A model generated the notes under the pieces. That model was not told where the DNA came from. It made no database searches and was given only the letters and a program-made list of their open reading frames with translations. DNA of 64,000 nucleotides from Hymenobacter artigasi. GTDB taxonomy: Bacteria > Bacteroidota > Bacteroidia > Cytophagales > Hymenobacteraceae. Every line of letters starts with the position of its first letter. Positions within the stretch are counted from its first letter, which is position 1. The position numbers were made by a program, and so were the translations under genes. Of the stretch, positions 49,482 to 57,780 are shown one piece after another. The DNA is taken from contig NZ_JAAVTK010000002.1 in NCBI RefSeq assembly GCF_012275535.1, positions 209,755 through 273,754 on the forward strand, written 5' to 3'.

Positions 49482-50587
49482 ACTTCGTATTCGTTGGCGG
49501 CGTTGCGGGGGTTTACGCGCACGGTGTGGGCGTGGGGATAGAGCAAATCGAGGCGGCGCTGGGTGTTGGCCAGGCCAATGCCGCCGGGCTCGTCGTCATC
49601 GGCGGCGGGCCGGTCGGGGAACACGGTGTTGCGCACGCACAGCTCCACGGTATGGGCCGTGGGCTGGCGCAGCTCGATGCTGATGCGGCTGGGCGCGGTG
49701 GCGCTCACGCCATGCTTAAACGCATTCTCAACAAACGGCTGAAACAGCATGGGCGCGATGAACGGGTCGGGGCTGAGCGGGCCGGGCCCGGCAGGGTCGG
49801 GCATCTCGAAGCTGACCTGCACCTTATTGGTCAGGCGCAGGTGCATCAGCTCAACATAATCGCGCAGGAAGCTGATTTCCTGGCTCAGGCGGGTGTGGCC
49901 GGCCGGCGACTCATACAGCACGTAGCGCATCATGCGCGAGAGGCGGTGCAGGGCGGCCCGGGCCTGGTCGGCGTCGAGCAGCGTGAGGGCGTAGATGTTG
50001 TTGAGGGTATTGAAAAAGAAGTGCGGGTTGATTTGGGCTTTCAGCAGGCTGAGCTCGGTGGCTACCTGGCGGCGCTCCAGCTCCAGGCGGCTTTCGGCGT
50101 CGCGCTGGCCCTTTTGCATGGCCGCGAGGCTGGTGGCAATGCCCAGCACGAGCAGCGCCAGCAGCAGCACCCCGGAATTGACGAACGGGCTGCCTTCCTC
50201 CAGGCCCGGCAGCGGGTGCGGGCGCGGCGCCGACCACGGATTGGGCGGGTTGAGGACGGCCTCGCGGGCAGCCGAAATCAGCTCGGGCACGCCCAGGCGC
50301 TGCTCTGCCTGCTGATGAATGGCCAGCACCGCCAGCACCAGCGCGGCATTCAGCACCACGTAGGCCCAGCCTTTGCCGCCATACAGCAGGCGCGGCGCGG
50401 CCCAGGCCACGTTCAGGTAAAACACACCCACCAGCAAGCCAAATACCACGGCCTGCGTCAGCCAGAACTCGGTGGGCTTGGGGCCGGGGTAGTCGGGCTG
50501 CTGGGCCACCAGCAACACCGCCACCAGCCCCCAGACCAGGGCGTGCAGCAGCAGCGTGGAAGCCGAACGGAGTAGCGGAAGGGGCAT
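49460..50587 (-). CDS. LytS-like sensor histidine kinase
   Basis: A 375-residue membrane kinase of the His_kinase (YehU/LytS) type. About four transmembrane helices (residues 5-150) are followed by the phospho-acceptor region LLKAQINPHFFFNTLNNIYAL and a short HATPase domain (LFQPFVENAFKHG, GGIGLANTQRRL). It partners the LytTR regulator encoded in the overlapping gene. The signal sensed is not evident. Confidence 0.92.
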   Translation of the reverse strand: MPLPLLRSASTLLLHALVWGLVAVLLVAQQPDYPGPKPTEFWLTQAVVFGLLVGVFYLNVAWAAPRLLYGGKGWAYVVLNAALVLAVLAIHQQAEQRLGVPELISAAREAVLNPPNPWSAPRPHPLPGLEEGSPFVNSGVLLLALLVLGIATSLAAMQKGQRDAESRLELERRQVATELSLLKAQINPHFFFNTLNNIYALTLLDADQARAALHRLSRMMRYVLYESPAGHTRLSQEISFLRDYVELMHLRLTNKVQVSFEMPDPAGPGPLSPDPFIAPMLFQPFVENAFKHGVSATAPSRISIELRQPTAHTVELCVRNTVFPDRPAADDDEPGGIGLANTQRRLDLLYPHAHTVRVNPRNAANEYEVCLHLNL

Positions 50588-50699
50588 AGTTGGGAGTTAA
50601 GAGTTAGGAGTTAAAAGTGAAGCGTTGCGTAGCGAGAACGAACGGCGGCCAGTCCTCAACTCCCATTTTCAGCTCTTATACTCCCAACTTTTAACTCCC
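50588..50699. repeat. AT-rich imperfect palindrome upstream of the LytS gene
   Basis: The left arm (AGTTGGGAGTTAAGAGTTAG) and right arm (ACTCCCAACTTTTAACTCCC) pair imperfectly. It contains GGAGTTAAAAGTGAAG, the wording of the insert in the GT9 gene at 3376-3463. The remaining 50700-50974 gap holds no gene I can support. Confidence 0.65.
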
Positions 50700-50974
50700 T
50701 CCAAAGCTACAACCCGCCCTTGGGTGCCCGGGCCTTGTATCGGCCAGCGGGGGGTGGGTATCGCCGAGTCGGCACTTTGGGCCGCTGGCGCGGCGTGGCC
50801 CCAATTGGCCGCGCCGTTTGGGGGGGCTAAAAAGGCGAATGGGCGACGCGGGACAGTAGCTCGGCGATTGCAGTTGGCCCCAGTTATTAAGGAGCCGCAA
50901 ATTTGAGCCAAACCCGCTGCCTGTTGGCTGGCAGATTGCCGCTTACACCTCCGCTCCTCCCCCCTGCTTTATTC

Positions 50975-52153
<1,179 letters not shown>

Positions 52154-52205
52154 CCTTCCTCTCATCATTTTTTCATTTTTCAACCCTTTTCCCCAACCAA
52201 CTTTT

Positions 52206-52391
52206 ATGCGCTTCACTAACCTCCTACGCTTTGCCAGCGCCGCCGCGCTGCTGTGCTCCATGAGCAGCTTCTCGGGCTGCGAGAAAGACAACGTGCGCCC
52301 CAACGGCGGCTGCACCAAGAAAACCACCACGGCCACCACCCCGACTACCACGACCACGACGGGTACGGGCACCGGCACGGGCGCTAACTAA
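52206..52391 (+). CDS. Small Thr-rich lipoprotein
   Basis: A 61-residue precursor (MRFTNLLRFASAAALLCSMSSFSGCEKDN) with a lipobox and Cys near residue 29, then a short low-complexity tail of Thr and Gly (KKTTTATTPTTTTTTGTGTG). It encodes no folded domain. It lies 52 bp after the peroxidase gene on the same strand. The repeated ACC/ACG/GGC codons may make its length variable. Confidence 0.6.
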   Translation: MRFTNLLRFASAAALLCSMSSFSGCEKDNVRPNGGCTKKTTTATTPTTTTTTGTGTGTGAN

Positions 52392-52404
52392 TCCGACGCC
52401 GTCA

Positions 52405-52508
52405 CCTCACCCCCAGCCCCTCTCCCGCGGAGAGGGGAGCCTAACGATTACCTTGGCTCCCCTCTCCGCGGGCTTCGCGCATTAAGCGAACCGGGGCTGG
52501 GGGTGAGG
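52405..52508. repeat. CCTCACCCCC-type palindrome (copy 1)
   Basis: The outer arms CCTCACCCCCAGCCCC/GGGGCTGGGGGTGAGG and inner arms around CTCTCCGCGG form a long hairpin. A diverged copy is at 57644-57761. Confidence 0.75.
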
Positions 52509-52544
52509 TTTCCCGGCTGCCGATTTCTTATCTTCACTACCCAC

Positions 52545-54455
52545 ATGAAACCCCTCCGCTCGCTTGGACTTCTGCTCCTGTTGCTGCTGCCGCTGGTGGC
52601 TTCGGCCACGCACATTGTGGGCGGCGAGCTGGATTTGCAGTACAAGTCCGGCAGCACCTACACGCTCAGCCTCAACCTGTATTTTGATGCCATCAACGGC
52701 GACCCGCTGGCCCTGGACCAAAGCCTGGTAGCCAGCATTTTTGTGAAAGCCACCAACCAGCGTGTAGTGAACGTGACGCTGCCGCTCACCAGCAACACCT
52801 TCGTGCAGTACACCAATCCCGCCTGCGCCGTGGGCTCGCTGAGCACCCGCAAGCTGGTGTACACCAAAGAAATAACGCTGGATGCCGCCACCTACGCCAA
52901 CGCCGGCGGCTACTACGTGGCCGTGGAGCGCTGCTGCCGCAACATCACCATCAGCAACATTATCAATCCCGGCGGCGCGGCCCAGACGTTTTACCTCGAA
53001 TTTCCGGCTGTCGTCCGCAATGGCGCGGCTTTTATTGATTCCACGCCGCGCATTTTCCCGCCCCTGGGCGACTATGCGTGCCGGGGCGAGCTGTTTTATT
53101 ACGACTTCGGCGGGCAGGACGTGGATGGCGACTCGCTCGCCTACGACATGGTGACGCCGCTCAACGGCCACGCCACGGCGGCCGTCGGCAACAACGCGCC
53201 GCTGCCCAGCGCGGCCCCCTACGCCCCCATCACCTGGAGCCAGGGCCTGAGCGCCGCCAACCAGATTCCGGGCACGCCGGCCCTGGGCATTGACGCGCGC
53301 ACCGGCCGCCTCACGGTGCGGGCCAGCAGCCTGGGCCTGTTCGTATTCGGGGTGCGCTGCGCGGAATACCGCAAGGGCGTGAAGATTGGCGAGACGCGGC
53401 GCGACTTCCAGCTCTACGTGCTGAACTGCCCCACCAACGTGGCGCCCCGGCTCCAGGTGCGCGCGGCCAACAGCGCCGCCCTGTACCGCCCCGGCCGCGA
53501 CACGTTGCGCCTGCTGCCCGGCGGCAACCGCTGCCTCACCATTCGCTACACCGACTCCGACCCCAACTCGGTGCTTACCATGAGCACCCGGCCGGTCAAT
53601 TTCACGGTGCCCGCGCCCACCTTCACCACCAGCATCAGCGGCACGGTGCGGGCCGCCGGTGCCCCCGACACCCTCACCGCCACCCTCTGCTTCCCCGATT
53701 GCTCCGACACCAAGGGCAAGGTGTACCTGCTCGACCTCATTGTGGCCGATAACGGGTGCAGCCTGCCCAAGCACGACACCGTGCGCGTGGCCTTCACCGC
53801 CACGCAGGGCACCAACGCGGCCCCGGTGCTCAGCAGCAGCTTCCCGCCCGCCCCGGCTCCCACCGTAGATGCCGCGCCCACGGTGGTGCGCGTGACGCTG
53901 GGCCAGCGCTACACCGCCACCCTCACCGGCACCGATGCCGACCGCAACGCCCTGGCCCTCGCGGCCGTGGGCGAGGGCTTCGACCTGGCCAGCATGGGCA
54001 TGCAGTTTACCGCCCAAAACGGCGCGGGGCTGGCCAACGGCACCTTCGCCTGGGAGCCGACCTGCGCGGCCGTGGCGGCCATCGGCACCAGCAATGGCCT
54101 GGTGGTGCACTTCAAGCTGACCGAAACCGGCCCCTGTGTGCCGCTGCCGCAGGAGCGCGCCATCCGCTTCGAGGTGGTGCCGGTGGCGGAGCTGACCGCC
54201 TTCCGCCCGCCTAATGTCATCACGCCAAATGGCGACGGGCAAAACGACTTCCTGCGGATGCCCGACCTGCCGGTGGACTTCTGCGATAATAAATTTGCGG
54301 GCATCAAAATCTTCTCGCGCTGGGGACAGCAGGTATTCGCCTCCTCGGAGCGCGGGTTTCAGTGGGGCGGCCAGGGCGTAGGCGGGCTGTATTATTACCT
54401 GGCTACTTACACCGACGGCCGCAAGTTTAAGGGCTGGGTGGAGGTGATTCCGTAG
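52545..54455 (+). CDS. Cell-surface protein with T9SS type B sorting domain
   Basis: A 636-residue protein with a signal peptide (LLLLLLPLVASA), beta-rich Ig-like repeats (THIVGGELDLQYKSGSTYTLSLNLY...; GRDTLRLLPGGNRCLTIRYTDSD) and a C-terminal gliding-motility-associated (CHU_C) domain: NVITPNGDGQNDFLR...IKIFSRWGQQVF...GLYYYLATYTDGRKFKGWVEVI. That domain directs type IX secretion and surface attachment. It is expected on the cell surface, perhaps as an adhesin. The gene is monocistronic. Confidence 0.92.
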   Translation: MKPLRSLGLLLLLLLPLVASATHIVGGELDLQYKSGSTYTLSLNLYFDAINGDPLALDQSLVASIFVKATNQRVVNVTLPLTSNTFVQYTNPACAVGSLSTRKLVYTKEITLDAATYANAGGYYVAVERCCRNITISNIINPGGAAQTFYLEFPAVVRNGAAFIDSTPRIFPPLGDYACRGELFYYDFGGQDVDGDSLAYDMVTPLNGHATAAVGNNAPLPSAAPYAPITWSQGLSAANQIPGTPALGIDARTGRLTVRASSLGLFVFGVRCAEYRKGVKIGETRRDFQLYVLNCPTNVAPRLQVRAANSAALYRPGRDTLRLLPGGNRCLTIRYTDSDPNSVLTMSTRPVNFTVPAPTFTTSISGTVRAAGAPDTLTATLCFPDCSDTKGKVYLLDLIVADNGCSLPKHDTVRVAFTATQGTNAAPVLSSSFPPAPAPTVDAAPTVVRVTLGQRYTATLTGTDADRNALALAAVGEGFDLASMGMQFTAQNGAGLANGTFAWEPTCAAVAAIGTSNGLVVHFKLTETGPCVPLPQERAIRFEVVPVAELTAFRPPNVITPNGDGQNDFLRMPDLPVDFCDNKFAGIKIFSRWGQQVFASSERGFQWGGQGVGGLYYYLATYTDGRKFKGWVEVIP

Positions 54456-54486
54456 GGGGGCTTGTGCTGACCCGGCGTTGCGTCCG

Positions 54487-54638
54487 CCTGTCATCCTGAG
54501 CATTCTGCGATTGAAGCAGAGACGAAGGACCTTACCACCGAAGAACGGTTTGCAGTAATTCAGTCAGCAATGCAATTGGCGCAGCCGTGATAAGGTCCTT
54601 CGTCTCTGCTTCAATCGCAGAATGCTCAGGATGACAGG
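54487..54638. repeat. TGTCATCCTGAGC palindrome (perfect copy)
   Basis: The 48-bp arms 54487-54534 and 54591-54638 are exactly complementary (core CATTCTGCGATTGAAGCAGA). Diverged relatives lie at 22618-22714 and, as a half-site, at 2785-2802. Confidence 0.85.
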
Positions 54639-54682
54639 AAAGTCCCCCGCCTTACACCTTCCTCCCCTACCTTTCCCCTCCC

Positions 54683-54952
54683 ATGAAGCTCAAGCCCAAC
54701 ATTGCCACCAGCGAGGCCGGATTCATCTTCAATCCCGCCACCGGCGACTCCTTCGCGGCCAACCCGCTGGCGGCCGACATCCTGGCCCGCGCCAAGGCCG
54801 GGCTGGACGCGGCGGCCATTAAGGCCGACATTCTGGAGCGCTACGATGTGGCCCCCGGCCAGCTCGAAAAGGACTGGGACGACCTGCTGGCCCAGCTGCG
54901 CGACTTCAACCTGCTGGGGGAAGCGGAAAGTGAGCACCAAAAAGTAACCTGA
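54683..54952 (+). CDS. PqqD-family (RRE-like) protein
   Basis: An 89-residue protein with the PqqD fold pattern (GDSFAANPLAADILARAKAGLDAAAIKADILERYDVAPGQLEKDWDDLLAQLRDFNLL). PqqD-like domains are RiPP recognition elements (RREs) that bind leader peptides and present them to a modifying enzyme. It ends 4 bp before the ATP-grasp gene, so the two are one operon. It may recognise the YxxPxL motif at the start of the PLP enzyme encoded downstream; that is inference. Confidence 0.8.
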   Translation: MKLKPNIATSEAGFIFNPATGDSFAANPLAADILARAKAGLDAAAIKADILERYDVAPGQLEKDWDDLLAQLRDFNLLGEAESEHQKVT

Positions 54953-54956
54953 GCCA

Positions 54957-56036
54957 ATGCCCACTTCCCCCTCCCCACTCCCTGCTTCCAACACCCGGCC
55001 GCGCCTCACCGTGGCCGTGACCGGCCTCAATGCCACCGACAGTCCCGGCCCCGGCGTGGCCGTCATCCGCGCCCTGCGCGAAACCACGGACTTCGACCTG
55101 CGCATCATCGGGTTGAGCTACGAGGCGCTGGAGCCCGGTATTTACCTGCGTGAGCTGGTGGATAAGACGTACCAGCTGCCCTACCCTGCGGCGGGCACGG
55201 CGGCGCTGCTGGCGCGGCTGGCCCACATCCGTGAGCGGGAGGACGTAGCCGTGCTCATCCCCAACTTCGATGCGGAGCTGTTCAACTTCATCAAGCTGGA
55301 GCCCGAGTTGCGGGCGCTGGGCATCCATACGTTTCTGCCCACGCTGGCCCAGCTCGATGCGCGCGACAAGCTGAACCTGGCCGCTTTCGGGGCCGCGTAT
55401 GGTTTCAGCACGCCCGCCAGCCGGCCGCTGCACAGCGCTTTTGAAATAACGACTGCCGCTGAAACACTGGGCTGGCCGCTGGTACTGAAGGGCCGCTATT
55501 ACGATGCCGCCGTGGTGCATTCGCTGGCGCAGGCCGAGCAGGCGTTTGCGCGGCTGAGCGGGCTGTGGGGCGTGCCGCTCATCGCGCAACAGTTTGTGGC
55601 GGGGCAGGAAATCAACATTGCCGGGCTGGGCGACGGGCACGGCCGCGCCCTGAGCGCGGTGCCCATGCGCAAGCTCACCATCACGGACCGGGGCAAGGCC
55701 TGGGCGGGCATCACCCTGGAGGATGAGGCCCTGCTGGCCCTGGCCCGCCGCTTTGCCGAGGCCACGCGCTGGCGCGGCGGCTTCGAGCTGGAGCTGATTC
55801 GCACGGCGGCCGATGAGCTGGTTATTCTCGAAATCAACCCCCGCTTCCCGGCCTGGATATACCTCACGGCCGCCGCCGGCCAGAACCAGCCCGCCGCCCT
55901 GCTCCGCCTGGCCCTAGGCCTGCCCGTGACCATGATGGAAGGCTATGCCGTGGGTAAGATGTTCGTGCGCTACGCCTGGGACTTGATTACCGACCATACC
56001 GAGTTCCAGCAAGTGGCCGCGCTGGGCGAACTTTGA
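54957..56036 (+). CDS. ATP-grasp ligase
   Basis: A 359-residue ATP-grasp enzyme of the CarB-like group. It has an N-terminal Rossmann-like domain (LTVAVTGLNATDSPGPGVAVIRAL), then the ATP-binding core with the lysine in WPLVLKGRYYDAAVV, PLIAQQFVAGQEINIAG, and the Mg2+-binding end ELELIRTAADELVILEINPRFPAWIYL. Such enzymes join a carboxylate to an amine or other nucleophile through an acyl phosphate. With the PqqD-like gene before it and a PLP decarboxylase after it, it probably makes or modifies a peptide or amino-acid conjugate. Confidence 0.85.
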   Translation: MPTSPSPLPASNTRPRLTVAVTGLNATDSPGPGVAVIRALRETTDFDLRIIGLSYEALEPGIYLRELVDKTYQLPYPAAGTAALLARLAHIREREDVAVLIPNFDAELFNFIKLEPELRALGIHTFLPTLAQLDARDKLNLAAFGAAYGFSTPASRPLHSAFEITTAAETLGWPLVLKGRYYDAAVVHSLAQAEQAFARLSGLWGVPLIAQQFVAGQEINIAGLGDGHGRALSAVPMRKLTITDRGKAWAGITLEDEALLALARRFAEATRWRGGFELELIRTAADELVILEINPRFPAWIYLTAAAGQNQPAALLRLALGLPVTMMEGYAVGKMFVRYAWDLITDHTEFQQVAALGEL

Positions 56037-56038
56037 GC

Positions 56039-56243
56039 TCCCCTCCTCAGACGAGGAGGGGATGTTGCCGCGACGCGGCAACGGGGGTGGTTGACCTCGT
56101 TGAACGACACCCGAACGATACCCGACTGATGCGGCCGAATCACGCCCAAACGATGCCCGGCTGGTGCGGGCGCGAGTCGTTCAACGATTCAACCACCCCA
56201 GCTGCCGCTTCGCGCCAGCATCCCCTCCTCAGCTGAGGAGGGG
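56039..56243. repeat. Palindromic intergenic repeat
   Basis: The outer arms CTCCCCTCCTCAG...GAGGAGGGG are repeated at both ends, and the inner pair GGGGTGGTTGA/TCAACCACCCC pairs across the centre. It fills the gap between the ATP-grasp and PLP-enzyme genes. Confidence 0.7.
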
Positions 56244-56273
56244 AATTGTCCGCTGGCTCATTAGTATCCATCC

Positions 56274-57620
56274 ATGAAACAACCCTACGAACGTCCTACC
56301 CTCCGCAAGCTCACGGCCGGCGCGCTGCACAAGTTTGGGCCGCGCGCCGGGGCCGCGCCCACGGCCGCCCTCGATGGCGTAGCCGTGGCGGAGCTGGTGG
56401 CCCGGTTCGGCTCGCCGCTCTTTGTGCTGAGCGAGCGGCAGCTGCGGCGCAGCTACCAGGCGGCGGTGCGGGCCTTCGGCACGCGCTACCCGGCGGTGCA
56501 GTTGGCGTGGTCGTACAAGACGAACTATTTGAATGCCGTGTGCCGCACCTTCCACCAGGAGGGCGCGTGGGCGGAGGTGGTGAGCGGCATGGAGCTGGAG
56601 AAGGCCTTGCTGAACGGCGTGCCCGGCCCGCACATCCTATTTAACGGCCCCGGCAAGCGGCGCACCGATTTGGAGCAGGCCTGCGCGGTCGATGCCGTCA
56701 TTCACCTCGACAATGCCGATGAGCTGCACCTGCTGCTGGACGTGGCGGCCGGCCGCGCCACCCGGCCGCGCGTGGCCCTGCGCGTGAACCTCGACGCGGG
56801 CATCTACCCGCAGTGGGACCGGTTCGGCTTCAACCTGGAGAACGGCGAGGCCTGGCAGGCGCTGGGCCGCGTGGTGGCCTCGGGGCGGCTGGCGCTGGTG
56901 GGGCTGCACTGCCACATTGGGACTTACGTGCTTCAGCCCAAGGCGTATGGCGTGGCGGCCACCAAGCTGGCGGCGCTGGCCCGGCGCTGCGGGCGCGAGC
57001 TGCACACGGCCATTCAGTACCTCGACCTGGGCGGCGGCTTCCCTTCCACCAACACCCTGAAAGGCGCTTACCTGCCCGCCGCCGACACGGTGCCACCGCT
57101 CGATGAGTACGCTGAAGCCATTACCGGGGCCCTGCTCGGCGCAGGCTTCCCGGCCGATGAGCTGCCGCTGCTGGTGCTGGAAGCCGGCCGGGCGCTGGTG
57201 GACGACGCGGGCTCGCTCATCGGCTCGGTACTGGCCAACAAGCGCCTGGCCGACGGCCGCCGCGCCACCATCCTCGACTTCGGGGTGAACCTGCTGTTCA
57301 CTTCCTTCTGGTACGACCACCACATCAGCCCCACCCGCGAATTCTCGGACCAAACCGAGCCCACCGTGCTCTACGGCCCCCTCTGCATGAACATCGACCA
57401 GCTCCGCAACAGCATCGCCCTGCCCCTGCTCGCCCCCGGCGATACCGTGGTAGTGCACAAAGTGGGCGCGTACAATATGAGCCAGTGGCAGCAGTTCATC
57501 AACCTGCGGCCCAACGTAGTGATGATTGACGAGGCCGGCGCGGTGCATATAATAAGAGCCGCCGAAACGCTGGATTATCTGCAACAACTGGAGCGGGTGC
57601 CGGCGCACCTGCTTCCTTAA
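56274..57620 (+). CDS. Fold-type III PLP enzyme (diaminopimelate decarboxylase-like) with leader-like N-terminus
   Basis: A 448-residue alanine-racemase-fold enzyme of the LysA/ornithine decarboxylase class. PLP lysine K82 lies in AWSYKTNYL; other motifs are HCHIGTYVL, LDLGGGFPS, LEAGRALVDDAG and GPLCMNIDQL. A normal LysA is about 410-420 residues; this one begins with an extra segment, MKQPYERPTLRKLTAGALHK, which matches the YxxPxL pattern read by RRE domains in RiPP leaders. It probably decarboxylates or racemises an amino acid held on, or supplied to, the ATP-grasp enzyme. It is not likely to be the housekeeping LysA. Confidence 0.82.
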   Translation: MKQPYERPTLRKLTAGALHKFGPRAGAAPTAALDGVAVAELVARFGSPLFVLSERQLRRSYQAAVRAFGTRYPAVQLAWSYKTNYLNAVCRTFHQEGAWAEVVSGMELEKALLNGVPGPHILFNGPGKRRTDLEQACAVDAVIHLDNADELHLLLDVAAGRATRPRVALRVNLDAGIYPQWDRFGFNLENGEAWQALGRVVASGRLALVGLHCHIGTYVLQPKAYGVAATKLAALARRCGRELHTAIQYLDLGGGFPSTNTLKGAYLPAADTVPPLDEYAEAITGALLGAGFPADELPLLVLEAGRALVDDAGSLIGSVLANKRLADGRRATILDFGVNLLFTSFWYDHHISPTREFSDQTEPTVLYGPLCMNIDQLRNSIALPLLAPGDTVVVHKVGAYNMSQWQQFINLRPNVVMIDEAGAVHIIRAAETLDYLQQLERVPAHLLP

Positions 57621-57643
57621 CTTTCACCGCCCTCCCCGAAACA

Positions 57644-57761
57644 CCTCACCCCCGGCCCCTCTCCTCAGGAGAGGGGAGCCTGACGATTTACCCAAAAGCA
57701 TTTCCGGTGCTCCCTCTCCCCAAGGAGAGGGGCCGTGCCCGGCAGGGGTCAGGGGGTGAGG
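57644..57761. repeat. CCTCACCCCC-type palindrome (copy 2)
   Basis: Outer arms CCTCACCCCCGGCCCCTCTC and GGGGTCAGGGGGTGAGG. It is related to 52405-52508 and ends 19 bp before the ATG of the urea-transporter fusion gene. Confidence 0.75.
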
Positions 57762-57780
57762 TTACGCCAGCTGCGCCGTT

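Noticed and set aside
52482..54503. 673-residue frame on the minus strand opposite the T9SS surface protein
   Set aside because: A shadow frame of the GC-rich gene with biased Gly/Arg/His composition; the plus-strand gene has clear domains and a signal peptide.
54683..57620. Lasso-peptide cluster
   Set aside because: The PqqD-like protein and the YxxPxL motif fit, but there is no lasso cyclase (AsnB-like) or B2 protease and no short precursor gene.
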